The position numbers and the translations under genes are program-made. Shown here piece after piece: positions 8,186-17,635 of a stretch of 61,470 nt of DNA. The notes beneath the pieces are model-generated. The model saw only the letters and a list, made by a program, of their open reading frames with translations. It was not told where the DNA came from and ran no database searches. The stretch comes from SpSt-333 sp040751955. Lineage in GTDB: Bacteria > Bacteroidota > Ignavibacteria > UBA10030 > UBA8401. Location of the stretch: the NCBI GenBank assembly GCA_040751955.1, contig JBFMFY010000014.1, positions 1 to 61,470 on the forward strand. The letters are read 5' to 3'. How positions within the stretch are numbered: the first letter of the stretch is position 1; every line of letters starts with the position of its first letter.

Positions 8186-9298
8186 TTAGTGTTTGTATTC
8201 GTTAGTGTACTGGGTAGATAGTGAAGGTAAAGGTGAATCAAGACAAAGCGCACTGTCATGACTGATATTTTCTATTGAAATGAAATGGCGGTACGCGGAT
8301 GAATCATAGATATGGTCATGCGTTGGGTAAAGATTAAATTCCTTCCCCCCAAATTTCCTCTTAAAAATACTGATCGCATGCCACGGATCGCTTTGATCGT
8401 TTTCAGGTGAGACTCCCCATAGGTCGTACCATGCAAAGCCCATCTCTTTTGCTTTCCGCATGATCTCAAAGTGTAACAAATACGGAGCCATGACACGTCT
8501 GTAAAGGGAAAGAGAACCGCCAAAAAAGTACGTTGCCCGCTCCCCGAAATAAACGACAATTGCAGCGGCAATTCTTTTCCCGTTGTACTCAGCAAAAAAA
8601 ATCGAACCACAATGATGAGCGATGAGCACTGAGATCAGTTCACGGAAATAACCGGGTGGTTTCGATGGAATATCATGCCGGGATGTCGTTCTTTTGTACA
8701 GGCGGATAAAATCCATAATCCCCTGTTTGGAAGTATCTTCTTTAACAGTTACACCATGCCGTTGTGCAAGGCGGATATTATACCTTCCTTTTGGTTTCAT
8801 GCGTGCAAGTATCGTTTCTTCCGAATCTGTGAGATCGACACAAATCGTATTGCGAGGTTCTCTGAACCGGTCTTTGTATGACGGTACGATGAAACCTGTA
8901 ACAAATTTCGGTTGGCATGTCCAGCGAGGTTCAATGCGAAGATGACTAACGGACATTGATTCGCAGCGGCGTCGTTTGTCTATCTCATTGAGAATCGCAT
9001 TGAATACTTCACTCGCATATTCTTCGGATTTCGGAAGAACCGGACCTTCCGGTATGTAGTAGAAACAGGTGTCATCTGCATACGCATACTTCATTACAAC
9101 TGCACCGCCGACAATTGTGTTTGTGCTTCTAAGAATTACAGCGAAATGCTCATAGTCGGCACCGAGACGAAAGTCCGCCCACCATGATGTTTGCATGAAA
9201 CCGGTTTCAGGAGTCGCTGCAAGAAACGAGTCCCATTCCTTCCAACTGTGTGTTTGGGGTTGAGAATTGTTTTGTATCAAGTGTGAATACTCCTCCAC
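8186..9298 (-). CDS. FemAB/FemX-like peptidyl (aminoacyl) transferase family protein
   Basis: A 370-residue protein of the FemAB-like GNAT fold group, whose characterised members add amino acids from aminoacyl-tRNA to peptidoglycan precursors; many homologues sit in exopolysaccharide loci. Recognisable stretches are FMQTSWWADFRLG near the N-terminus, MKPKGRYNIRLAQRHGV in the middle, and the C-terminal MGFAWYDLWGVSP followed by IFKRKFGGKEF. The GTG at 9298 has no good ribosome site. GGAGGAG lies just inside the frame, nine bases before a TTG at 9280, which may be the real start. It follows the Fn3 protein by 12 bases and is the last gene before the terminator at 8039-8069. Confidence 0.85.
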   Translation of the reverse strand: MEEYSHLIQNNSQPQTHSWKEWDSFLAATPETGFMQTSWWADFRLGADYEHFAVILRSTNTIVGGAVVMKYAYADDTCFYYIPEGPVLPKSEEYASEVFNAILNEIDKRRRCESMSVSHLRIEPRWTCQPKFVTGFIVPSYKDRFREPRNTICVDLTDSEETILARMKPKGRYNIRLAQRHGVTVKEDTSKQGIMDFIRLYKRTTSRHDIPSKPPGYFRELISVLIAHHCGSIFFAEYNGKRIAAAIVVYFGERATYFFGGSLSLYRRVMAPYLLHFEIMRKAKEMGFAWYDLWGVSPENDQSDPWHAISIFKRKFGGKEFNLYPTHDHIYDSSAYRHFISIENISHDSALCLDSPLPSLSTQYTNEYKH

Positions 9299-9310
9299 GT
9301 ACGGGAAACA

Positions 9311-11830
9311 TTACTTTTGCAGAATGAACCTCCGCGACAGATTTATTTCTCCCGTTTCAAGTGTGTATAAATATATCCCGCTAGGAAATGCAGTTCCGTC
9401 AAAATTTACATTGTATGTGCCGGACTCCAAATATACATCGACCAGAGAAGAGATTGTACGCCCGAGCAGATCATAAACTCTCAACGAAACATTTCCCGAA
9501 TGTGGAATCCCAAATCGTATGGTTGTTGAGGGGTTAAACGGATTGGGAAAATTCTGTTCCAAGTAATATGATTTTGGAATTTGTTTTGATTTGAGAACGG
9601 TTGTAGGTGTTCCTTTTTTTACCGTTCGGACTGTGTAACGGAGAAGATCGCTTTGCGGTGTTATAGTATATTCATGAATTGAACGCAAATTAGTTTTGAC
9701 ACCGGATTGTTCGTTCACTAGCCAGAGATCCAAATCATTCGGCACTTGTTTGATCCCGGAGAAGGAGATTCGAAGATCATTCCGCTCTTTTACATCAATC
9801 CGTATCTCCCAGCGTTGTTCTGATTCCACAGGCGGACGAATATCGGTCGCAAAACGACTGTATTGATTGTCCCACTGTGGACGATAAAAATAACTTCCTG
9901 CTCCGGAAACAGCTTCCGGTTTATGAACATCAGATTCGTCGCGAACATCGGAGGCATTCTGTTTCGTTCCAAACCACAATGCATCATCTGTCATATTGCC
10001 GCTCCGAACGATGACGTTAACACGCCAATCAGACGAGTGAGAAGATTTTATTTCCGAATATCCCGGAGTTGGTTCACCTGCGCCATTGACGGGAATTCTC
10101 AGGGTTGAGAGATTGCTGTCATTGAAAAAATAGTATCCTACAAACGGTGCTAGTATCTCCGAAGCACTGTACGCTCCATTGATAAATGCGTACAACAATT
10201 CAGATGTTCCGTTACGTTGTTGAACGCTTTGCCAGGGTACGTTTGTCATCAATGGATCAGTAATGAGATTCCATCCATCATGGAGAGGAATTTCAATTTC
10301 ATTTTGTGCATTTTGCTGTGGTCGGGGCACCGTTACATTGATAGTCCAATCGCCCCGTTTCAAAATCCAGAAAGCCCTGCCAAGTGAGAAGACAAAGTTC
10401 GGTCCCCCGTCGTATTCAATCCAATAATTGGAAGAGGACCCGTTGTCCCAATATGCATTCCAATCTACTTTTGCAGAGCCGGGTAACAAAGAATGCAGCG
10501 CTGCGTTACTTTCCCCCGGCAACCCGATGATTTTGTAATCGCTCGCTGAATAGTCGGACATGTTTGAGCGATAGGGAAAATCAATCCTAGTTACCAGTCG
10601 ATACAACCGCGACGAATCAATTGCTTTTGTCATGAAACTCCACACCGACGACCAATCACTCACACCGGAGGAGTTCTTTCCTCTCACTCTCCAATAATAT
10701 GTTCTGCCCGAGTCCAGTGCGCCAACTTCATGAGAAGTTCCGGTAATCATAGAGTCATCGCGGAAAAGGGTTGCAAAATTATTTTCAAGTGAAACTTGCA
10801 GTCTATATTCCTCCGCACGTGCGGCAGAATTCCAACGCAATGTTAAAGTGATTTCTTGCTCCACAGCACCATTGAGGGGACTGACCAACGTCGGAACATC
10901 CGGAATTTCAAACCGGGTGGAAAAGTTCCATGCTGAGGACCATCCGGACGATCCATATGAATTCTGTGCGCTGACTCTCCAAAAATATTTTGTTCCGTGC
11001 GTCAGTCCTTCGACATATTTGGAGCTCGTCGTAATTCCAGACTCATGAATAACAAGCATATCAAAATCCGATTCGGTAGAAACTTGAAGCGTATAAGAAT
11101 TTGCTTCCGTAGCATCTCCCCAATCAAAAGTTTGCGCCGTGGGAAGATTCGTTGAACCATTTGGGGGAGCAACGAGCTCCGGTGTTGCCGGAAGAGGAAT
11201 CTTTGTCGTAAAGCTCCATATTGCAGACCATCCGCTCGATCCGGCAGAATTCTGAGCACGTACTCTCCAATAATACGTTGCCCCAAAGGACAAATCGCTT
11301 GCTTGATACGATGTTTGTGAGAGTGAAGACTGATTCACGGTTAGTGATGAGAATGCGTTGTTTGTTGAGACCTGAAGATGGTACGAATCTGCACCGTTCA
11401 CAGCATTCCATGCAAGTGTAATTGTTGCCGGTTGATCGGTTGAACCATTGGATGGTGATGCGAGTGTCGGCGGATCAGGAATCAGTGGCTTTGCGCGTAC
11501 TGTGGTAAATCTGGAAACGCCAGACCACAAGCCAGGAACGAGCAGTATAACAACACGAACTCTCCAATAATAAGTTGTATTGTTGTTAAGGTCACGTATC
11601 ACGGTGGATGTTCCGCTAATCCCAGTCATCTCGCGAATAACATTTTTAAAATCGGATGATGTTGCAACCTGAACATCATATGAGGATGCAAGAAGAACAG
11701 GAACCCAACGGAGTGTAACAGTTGTCGGCTGATCCGTTGCACCATCGGGAGGAGATGATGGAACCGGAATAACTTGAGCAAATACCTCAATTGGAACAAC
11801 AAGAAAAATAAAAAACAATACTCTCTTCAT
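9311..11830 (-). CDS. Secreted Fn3-like repeat protein with T9SS C-terminal sorting domain
   Basis: An 839-residue surface or secreted protein. A signal peptide ends near residue 19 (FLVVPIEVFAQ). Four degenerate Fn3-like repeats of about 95 residues follow, each with the pattern SPxxGxTDQP, YxLQVS, YYWRVR and WSxxWxFTT. Residues from about 405 to 650 form a module shared with the 1527-residue protein at 45556 (IIGLPG, YWDNG, GRAFW, GWNLIT, GYYFFND). The last 85 residues are a T9SS type A sorting domain (NFPNPFNPSTTIRFGIP, then LGRTISSLVD and SGIYLYTLETG). The start has a GAGGTAGGG ribosome site. No catalytic motif is visible, so adhesion or matrix scaffolding is inferred. Confidence 0.9.
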   Translation of the reverse strand: MKRVLFFIFLVVPIEVFAQVIPVPSSPPDGATDQPTTVTLRWVPVLLASSYDVQVATSSDFKNVIREMTGISGTSTVIRDLNNNTTYYWRVRVVILLVPGLWSGVSRFTTVRAKPLIPDPPTLASPSNGSTDQPATITLAWNAVNGADSYHLQVSTNNAFSSLTVNQSSLSQTSYQASDLSFGATYYWRVRAQNSAGSSGWSAIWSFTTKIPLPATPELVAPPNGSTNLPTAQTFDWGDATEANSYTLQVSTESDFDMLVIHESGITTSSKYVEGLTHGTKYFWRVSAQNSYGSSGWSSAWNFSTRFEIPDVPTLVSPLNGAVEQEITLTLRWNSAARAEEYRLQVSLENNFATLFRDDSMITGTSHEVGALDSGRTYYWRVRGKNSSGVSDWSSVWSFMTKAIDSSRLYRLVTRIDFPYRSNMSDYSASDYKIIGLPGESNAALHSLLPGSAKVDWNAYWDNGSSSNYWIEYDGGPNFVFSLGRAFWILKRGDWTINVTVPRPQQNAQNEIEIPLHDGWNLITDPLMTNVPWQSVQQRNGTSELLYAFINGAYSASEILAPFVGYYFFNDSNLSTLRIPVNGAGEPTPGYSEIKSSHSSDWRVNVIVRSGNMTDDALWFGTKQNASDVRDESDVHKPEAVSGAGSYFYRPQWDNQYSRFATDIRPPVESEQRWEIRIDVKERNDLRISFSGIKQVPNDLDLWLVNEQSGVKTNLRSIHEYTITPQSDLLRYTVRTVKKGTPTTVLKSKQIPKSYYLEQNFPNPFNPSTTIRFGIPHSGNVSLRVYDLLGRTISSLVDVYLESGTYNVNFDGTAFPSGIYLYTLETGEINLSRRFILQK

Positions 11831-11922
11831 ACCCTACCTCACTAAACATCCTGTTCTGTAAATCATTCAACGGATACTCTCTTCAGTTACAAATGGAGAA
11901 CAATATTTTTCACTCATTTCCT

Positions 11923-12312
11923 TTATTCATATCCCCGCGTCCCATCGATGCTGAATTTTCCCGGACCGGCTGCAGAGATGAACAAGAAAATAAAGCAGTA
12001 CAACATCGCCAATTCTCCTCTGTTCAACAAAGGCCAAAAGTCTTGGAACGCGTGAACTTTAAAATATGCGACAGCCATTTCGCCCGACAGGACAAAAGCG
12101 AAAGGTCTTGTCAGGAAACCGATGAGAAGAAAAAAGCCGCCGATTGTTTCCAAAAGCCCGGCAATGCCGTACAACGTCGCAATATGATCAATAGCAATTG
12201 GTTCTCCGGATGGGAGACCAAAAAGTTTCTGCGTGCCGTGCGCCATAAAAAGAAATGCGACAACAATTCTCATCACTCCTAGCAAGTATGACGAATAGTC
12301 GGAATATTTCAT
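11923..12312 (-). CDS. DoxX family integral membrane protein
   Basis: A 129-residue inner-membrane protein with four predicted hydrophobic helices. The family stretches MRIVVAFLFMAHGTQKLFG, LETIGGFFLLIGFLTRPFAF and GEMAVAYFKVHA identify it as DoxX. Members are small quinone-linked or redox-associated membrane proteins of mostly unknown biochemical role. It has a GGAG ribosome site and lies 22 bases downstream of the lysyl oxidase gene in the same direction. A redox role connected to the oxidase is possible but untested. Confidence 0.9.
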   Translation of the reverse strand: MKYSDYSSYLLGVMRIVVAFLFMAHGTQKLFGLPSGEPIAIDHIATLYGIAGLLETIGGFFLLIGFLTRPFAFVLSGEMAVAYFKVHAFQDFWPLLNRGELAMLYCFIFLFISAAGPGKFSIDGTRGYE

Positions 12313-12334
12313 CGACTCCGGTTTCTCCTTCTCA

Positions 12335-13813
12335 TTACTGGATACTCACGGGCACGCGCACAACATTTGTCCATTGATTTTGCCCTTCGTTGATGACGCC
12401 GCCAGCATTCACTTCCACTTCTAATGTATAGCTGCCCGCCGCGATCCCTGTAATATCAAGCCACTGACAATCGATGGAACGGTCGTACACATCTCCCCAC
12501 CCGACGGATATCCCCTGATAGTCGCATGAGTATCCGCGGCTTGGATAGCCAGACCAATATTGTTTTGAATCCAACAAACAGAACGCTTGTTTCCGTCCGA
12601 CAACAAGCTGCGCATTGTTTGCCGTCAGTAATCTGTATTCCGCAAATTGTTTGAAATGGTAGTGCCCATGACAAGGACTCCAATCAAACAATTGAGGAGT
12701 GTCTGCCGGGTTTCCAAAAAACAAATCGGCGGTGCCGTAGTTCGGAATGATGACCGTGAAACGGAGCAATTTTCTTCGTCCCGGCGAAGCACATCCTTCA
12801 ACAACAGCACAACTGCTCGAGCTAAGTGTTTTCCATCTAATCTGTATGCTCGAGCGAAGCGCATTTGCATCGACGGTTAGATCAGGTGCATATTGAGACG
12901 GTGGAGCCGCAACAGTTGTAAAATTCCATGTCTCGGACCAACCACTCGTTCCCGCCGTGTTAGCAGCGTTGACACGCCAATAGTACGTTGTGCTGTATGA
13001 TACATTGTTCAATGCATATGATGTTGCAGTGATATTTGATTGATCTGCAATCGTGGTTGCGAACGTCTGACTCGTTGAGACCTGTACTCTGTACGATGAC
13101 GCTTCTGCAGAGGCATTCCATACAAGCGTTGGATTTGTTTCGACATCAGTCGCATTGTTTGTTGGGGAAACTAAAACCGGAGGAACAGGAGGCGTTCCGG
13201 TCGGCTGACCACCCGTAAAACGAAAATCATCCACGTAAAATGTTTTTGCTGCGCCGCTTACTTCCTGCAATGCTACCCTATTGATGATCTGACCGTTTGG
13301 ACTGAGTTGAGTTGTCGGTACAGAAATGATGGTCCATTGATTCGGCGCAATCGTGCCGTAACTTATCGTCGGAAAAGATTCTCCCTGATCGTTCTCGGCA
13401 AAAATATTCAAGCTCGTTCCGTTCGAAACTGCGTACACAGCAACATCAAGGCTTTGGTATTCTGAAGGTGTAATCCCGCTGCTGTACCAATTCCCATAAT
13501 GCAGGCTCAACGCCCCCCATGCGCTTGAAAGAACGACCTTTATTGAAGAACTTCCTGAACGAACCTGTTCCGTGCTGTTGAATGTTACCGATGCACTCCA
13601 CGATGCATTGATCCATGGTGGGACCAGTGCGTCATCGTAGATCCAAAGATCGGCTGCACTCATCGTGCTTAACGCGTTCTTTTCAAACACAATATTTCGT
13701 TCCGGATTTTCGACCGGGCTTACAGGCACTTTTTCATTACAGGAGTGCAATGCAAAGAGTGCACACAAGAGCAGCACACCAAGAAATATTTTTACGCTGG
13801 CATTCTGTATCAT
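12335..13813 (-). CDS. Lipoprotein with CBM-like, Fn3-like and lysyl oxidase domains
   Basis: A 492-residue lipoprotein; the lipobox LHSC puts the lipidated Cys at 25. A beta-sandwich carbohydrate-binding-like domain (about 50-200, ending YVDDFRF) and one Fn3-like repeat (about 212-300) precede a lysyl oxidase domain (about 308-492). In that domain WSPCHGHYH holds the three copper histidines (H382, H384, H386). GRKQAFCLLDS gives K408 and GDVYDRSIDCQWLDIT gives Y443, which align with the Lys and Tyr that form the LTQ cofactor in animal LOX. The end VINEGQNQWTNVVRVPV matches the LOX C-terminus. The family oxidatively deaminates peptidyl lysine to allysine, allowing cross-linking. The ribosome site GGAGGATAAATT is good. 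The substrate is unknown; the lysine-rich peptide at 17636 is a candidate. Confidence 0.9.
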   Translation of the reverse strand: MIQNASVKIFLGVLLLCALFALHSCNEKVPVSPVENPERNIVFEKNALSTMSAADLWIYDDALVPPWINASWSASVTFNSTEQVRSGSSSIKVVLSSAWGALSLHYGNWYSSGITPSEYQSLDVAVYAVSNGTSLNIFAENDQGESFPTISYGTIAPNQWTIISVPTTQLSPNGQIINRVALQEVSGAAKTFYVDDFRFTGGQPTGTPPVPPVLVSPTNNATDVETNPTLVWNASAEASSYRVQVSTSQTFATTIADQSNITATSYALNNVSYSTTYYWRVNAANTAGTSGWSETWNFTTVAAPPSQYAPDLTVDANALRSSIQIRWKTLSSSSCAVVEGCASPGRRKLLRFTVIIPNYGTADLFFGNPADTPQLFDWSPCHGHYHFKQFAEYRLLTANNAQLVVGRKQAFCLLDSKQYWSGYPSRGYSCDYQGISVGWGDVYDRSIDCQWLDITGIAAGSYTLEVEVNAGGVINEGQNQWTNVVRVPVSIQ

Positions 13814-13852
13814 AATTTATCCTCCATCCTCCAAAAAACGTTGAACAATAAG

Positions 13853-14836
13853 TTAAAAAGCTGGAAGGTACCCATCGTCCACTTCAAATTTTACCACCAC
13901 CTGTTTGATACGGCGGTGCGTTTGCATGACAACATGAAGCCGTGGATCGAAATAGTCCTTCAACAGCGAAGGCCTGGGATTGTTGAGATAATAATCCAGA
14001 TTGTCCACGACATCGGATGCCGCAACGACTTCAAATTCATCTTTTGAAAGAGCATGCTGGATAATACACGGCGCATGTGTCACTCCTGCTTTACGCAGTG
14101 TGTACGCGCGGTGATAGCCGTTGTTCAGAATCAATCGTTTACCGGTATAGATCGCATTCAGAAAATTGGAACCAAAACCAACGGCGATGCCGATAACGCC
14201 TGCCAGATTTCCCGGGGGCGGGTACTCCTTAATATTCTCCGGCTGCAGTTTCATCGTTCCAAGAAAGCGCAGATCGTTTGACGGCGACAAGAAGACATAC
14301 TGATTCCGATGTACTCGGGAGTACTTCACCGGGGCTTGCGGATGATCGTGCATCAGTGCAGTGCGGAAAATTTTCTCATCCGATGGAAGCCCTCCGAATT
14401 CATTCACCAACAATTTTGAATACGTCAAATCGATATGATGCTGATAGACAACGAGGCGATCTAACTCAATGAACGCAACTTCTGTCGGCACCGTATTGAA
14501 GCCGTTCTGCACCAGAGGATCTTTGAGAAACTCTATGAGGAGAGGCTCGTACGCTTTTATATCCATTTTGGTAATAGGAGCGTTATCGGCAAAACCGGCT
14601 TCTTCTTTTTCAAGCATCCGTAGAATGTCTGCGGACGATTGCCACTGTTGAGCAAGAAGTTCTTCCGGCTGAGGATGTACTGCTTCATGTTTTGCAAAAC
14701 GGAGAAACTGACGCAGCGTCGGCCTGCCCGTGAGATACAGAGTTTCATCCACGGCAGATTCTACTGCAGCATGTACTAGTGCGGGACCGCCATTAGATAC
14801 AATCTCTTTATCAAGAACATCAAGCAAGTCAGACAT
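13853..14836 (-). CDS. Uncharacterised protein with ParB/sulfiredoxin-like motif
   Basis: A 327-residue soluble protein with no signal peptide, not recognised as a characterised family. The clearest motif is LILNNGYHRAYTLRKAGVTH (about residues 236-255), which resembles the NGHHRxxAxxxAG motif of ParB-N/sulfiredoxin-fold proteins. Some of these bind nucleotides, and one group phosphorylates free serine. An acidic helical N-terminus (PEELLAQQW, LRMLEKEEAG) precedes it. A strong ribosome site (AGGAGG) sits before the ATG. It lies 39 bases upstream of the lysyl oxidase gene and 97 bases after the M50-HlyD exporter gene, so a role in modifying or handling the exported peptide is possible. Confidence 0.6.
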   Translation of the reverse strand: MSDLLDVLDKEIVSNGGPALVHAAVESAVDETLYLTGRPTLRQFLRFAKHEAVHPQPEELLAQQWQSSADILRMLEKEEAGFADNAPITKMDIKAYEPLLIEFLKDPLVQNGFNTVPTEVAFIELDRLVVYQHHIDLTYSKLLVNEFGGLPSDEKIFRTALMHDHPQAPVKYSRVHRNQYVFLSPSNDLRFLGTMKLQPENIKEYPPPGNLAGVIGIAVGFGSNFLNAIYTGKRLILNNGYHRAYTLRKAGVTHAPCIIQHALSKDEFEVVAASDVVDNLDYYLNNPRPSLLKDYFDPRLHVVMQTHRRIKQVVVKFEVDDGYLPAF

Positions 14837-14933
14837 ACTTTCCTCCTTTTTTGTGTTTCAGGTTTCGTACATCAAGCACTAAATCCTGAATCTTGAAACC
14901 TTAAACGTAAAGCAACATTTCTTTTCTATAATA

Positions 14934-17465
14934 CTACCACCATGACCAAAACTCGACTTTCATAATGCGGGCAAGACGACGCATCACCAGATCGAATACG
15001 CTCCTCTTGCCGCAATAAATTTTTGCCTGGCCGCTCATTCCCGGTTTCAGCAATAAGGATGTATTATCGATTTCAGTCGTAACAAGTATTGTTTTATTCG
15101 TCGTGCTGACGAAGGGAAGCGACGGAGTTGAGGTGCCGCTTCCGGTTGCAGGTGATACGCCTTGCACTGTTGTGGCGATGGATGTTACCGTTCCGTAAAA
15201 TGTCTCATTTGGATACGCCTGTGCTTTAAATGCAACATGCTGGTTTATCTTCACATCGGCGATCTCTTTTTCAGGAATTGGAATTTCGACCGTTAATTTT
15301 TTCATGTCGTACACTTTAGCGATCAAAGCACCTTTTTGAACAACCTGTCGTTCCATTTCCTTTAGCTGTCGAACCGGTGTTGCTACAATTCCCGCAGCAG
15401 GACTGCGTACTTCAAGCCGCTGAAGTTGTCCTTCCAAAAAACCACGCTCGGTTTCCAATCTCAGAATTTCTGCCCGGGTTCCTTCAATTTCTTCACGCCG
15501 CGTACCACGCAGCAGCACATTCAATTTTCCCTGAGCTTCTTCAACTTCCTTTCCCGCCATTGCAAACAATTCCTGTGTATTCTCGAATTCTTTTTGTGAA
15601 AGAAGATCTTTGGAATACAACGTTTTGTCCCTTTCCAACCGCACTTCGGAATACTTCAGATGTTCTTTTGCTTTCTCAAGAGCTGTACGCGCCAATGCAA
15701 TTTCCTCCTGCGTGGGACCGGCAATTTGCATTTGTAGTTTGGCGCGCGCCTGCCGGATCATGGCTTCCGTTTTTTGCAACTCAGCGCGGTTCTCTCTCCC
15801 TGAAAGACGTGCAATCACATCTCCCACCTTCACCTGATCTCCTTCTGTCACATACATTTCTTCAATAATGCCATCTATTTCAGCACGCACATCTGCATTG
15901 TGAATCGGAAGGATGGTAAACGGTCCGGATATCCGGAGTTCAATCGGTACAATAAATGATGCTGCAATCATTACACCTGCAGCTATAAGCCAGAGTATTC
16001 GCCTTCTCTCCGCTCTCTCTTTCTTCCGTTCTCTTTTACTCTCTCCGTTCGCTTTCTTTGTGGAAGATGAAGGAGGAGGAACATTAACCTCACTTTCTTT
16101 AACAATCCCTTCTTCGTTCACAACAAATGTGCGGTGGTGTTCAGCGGAAGGTTTCTTTTTCTTTGCAATGTCCAAAAACGATGAGACTATAGATTGCATC
16201 GTTCTCTTTCCATTTGATGGACCGTTGGGTCTCTTTTGTTTTCGTTCCTCTGTATCCCCCTCATCATCAAAGTCATCGTCGTCAGAGCTTCTGCCGAACA
16301 TTCGACGAAATCTGCGCCGAACCCGCGTGCCGATGATAGTAAAGAAAAAGAAAGCCAGAATGGGACCGCTCTGAATGATCTCCGTTCCTGCGGCGGTGAA
16401 AATATATGCAAGCAACGCAAACGAGCCGCTTACCGCTGCAATGCCATAGAAAAAATAAATTTTACGTTCGCGCGGTGAAATAGTATCCTGCTCCTCAATT
16501 TCGAATCCGAATATTCTCCTGATTGCGTCGCCGACAAACCGGAATGATTTTCGCCTCAAGTTCGGCAGTTCCAGATAATCACTCAGCAGATAATAGCCGT
16601 CCAGTTTTATCAACGGATTAAAATTCAAAAACGTTTTGATGCCCGAACCGGTCATGACAATCAATGCTGCGTGATTGATGATTGTTTCTGTGCTCGTCAT
16701 CCGCCAGATAAACACCGCAAGCGCCCAGAGAAACAACTCAAAGTACGGTCCTGCAAAACCAACCCACAGCCGTTTTGACTTTTCAGGAAAGAGCCATGCG
16801 TCGCTCACGTTGCAATAAAGTGCAGGTTGAAAGTAAATGAGCATAAAACCGATCTCGTGCACTTCGCCGCCGAAATGTTTGCAGGTCAATCCATGCGCAA
16901 ACTCGTGCAAGGAAACAACAAAAAAGAAAGTGGTCAGGAAAAGTGGAATCGTAGAAAGCTGATATAGACGGGAAAGATCGTCGCCAAATTCGCTCCAATT
17001 TGCCGCTACTGCGGCAGCTGCAAGAATGATGAATGTTGATGAAATGACAACGAAAGATTGCGTAAAGCAAAAACGGATACGGAGTAACAACCGGTTAAAG
17101 AAATGATCCGGATCAAAAATCTTGTACCTAAGATAGAGGAGGCTTCCGCGAATGCGGCGGTCATTCTTTTTCTTTTCTTTCTTCTTTGTTTCGTCAGTCT
17201 CCAGCAGTTTATTCTTTTCAAGTCTTTCCAAAAAATATTGCAAAGCATCGTCGGATAGAACTCCGCCGAATTTCTTCTCAACTCTGCTTTTAATTGTGTC
17301 ACGTGACGTTGTACCGTCGCACTGCGTGATGATAAAATATTCTATCTCCTTCAACCGGAAGAATTTTTCTGCATACGAATCTTTTACAACATATGAAGCG
17401 CCGTTCGCAGTCCGCAGCTTTTGTACTGTCACATCAGTCCTGAACTTTGGCAAAGAAGAATTCAT
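14934..17465 (-). CDS. PqqD-like / M50 metalloprotease / HlyD-type fusion exporter
   Basis: An 843-residue membrane protein. Residues 1-95 form a PqqD-like winged domain of the type that binds RiPP leader peptides. Membrane helices and an M50 zinc protease core follow, with HEFAH at 187-191 and NPLIKLDGYYLL from 283. An acidic then basic linker (about 390-500) leads to a transmembrane helix and a HlyD/biotin-lipoyl-like periplasmic adaptor (GTIxxPxxAxVRAEIDGIIEEMYV-like start, coiled coil about 570-680, then a second half-motif VRSPAAGIVATP). Related proteins are annotated as peptide zinc metalloproteases linked to export of small peptides. It follows the 68-aa peptide gene by 170 bases with a hairpin between. 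The ribosome site is weak, and no ABC ATPase or TolC partner is in the window. Confidence 0.88.
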   Translation of the reverse strand: MNSSLPKFRTDVTVQKLRTANGASYVVKDSYAEKFFRLKEIEYFIITQCDGTTSRDTIKSRVEKKFGGVLSDDALQYFLERLEKNKLLETDETKKKEKKKNDRRIRGSLLYLRYKIFDPDHFFNRLLLRIRFCFTQSFVVISSTFIILAAAAVAANWSEFGDDLSRLYQLSTIPLFLTTFFFVVSLHEFAHGLTCKHFGGEVHEIGFMLIYFQPALYCNVSDAWLFPEKSKRLWVGFAGPYFELFLWALAVFIWRMTSTETIINHAALIVMTGSGIKTFLNFNPLIKLDGYYLLSDYLELPNLRRKSFRFVGDAIRRIFGFEIEEQDTISPRERKIYFFYGIAAVSGSFALLAYIFTAAGTEIIQSGPILAFFFFTIIGTRVRRRFRRMFGRSSDDDDFDDEGDTEERKQKRPNGPSNGKRTMQSIVSSFLDIAKKKKPSAEHHRTFVVNEEGIVKESEVNVPPPSSSTKKANGESKRERKKERAERRRILWLIAAGVMIAASFIVPIELRISGPFTILPIHNADVRAEIDGIIEEMYVTEGDQVKVGDVIARLSGRENRAELQKTEAMIRQARAKLQMQIAGPTQEEIALARTALEKAKEHLKYSEVRLERDKTLYSKDLLSQKEFENTQELFAMAGKEVEEAQGKLNVLLRGTRREEIEGTRAEILRLETERGFLEGQLQRLEVRSPAAGIVATPVRQLKEMERQVVQKGALIAKVYDMKKLTVEIPIPEKEIADVKINQHVAFKAQAYPNETFYGTVTSIATTVQGVSPATGSGTSTPSLPFVSTTNKTILVTTEIDNTSLLLKPGMSGQAKIYCGKRSVFDLVMRRLARIMKVEFWSWW

Positions 17466-17588
17466 AAAAACTTTTTCTTAAAATTACATCACGATCATAT
17501 TGACTTTTTATCTTTGTACACTAAATTTATAGAAGCAGGAAGGGTAGTCCGCACAATACAGACATACCCTTCCGCATTCTTGTGCATT

Positions 17589-17624
17589 TCACAGGGAGTT
17601 CAGAGATCTGCTGAATCCCTGTGA
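17589..17624. promoter_or_regulatory. Intercistronic hairpin between the peptide and exporter genes
   Basis: TCACAGGGA and TCCCTGTGA form a 9-bp stem that extends inward, after one bulged base, through TTCAG/CTGAA to a 7-base loop. No U-tract follows on the minus strand, so it is more likely an mRNA-stabilising or partial-termination hairpin than a full terminator. Such structures often let a precursor peptide be made in excess over its export machinery. Confidence 0.6.
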
Positions 17625-17635
17625 TTGCACGGAGT

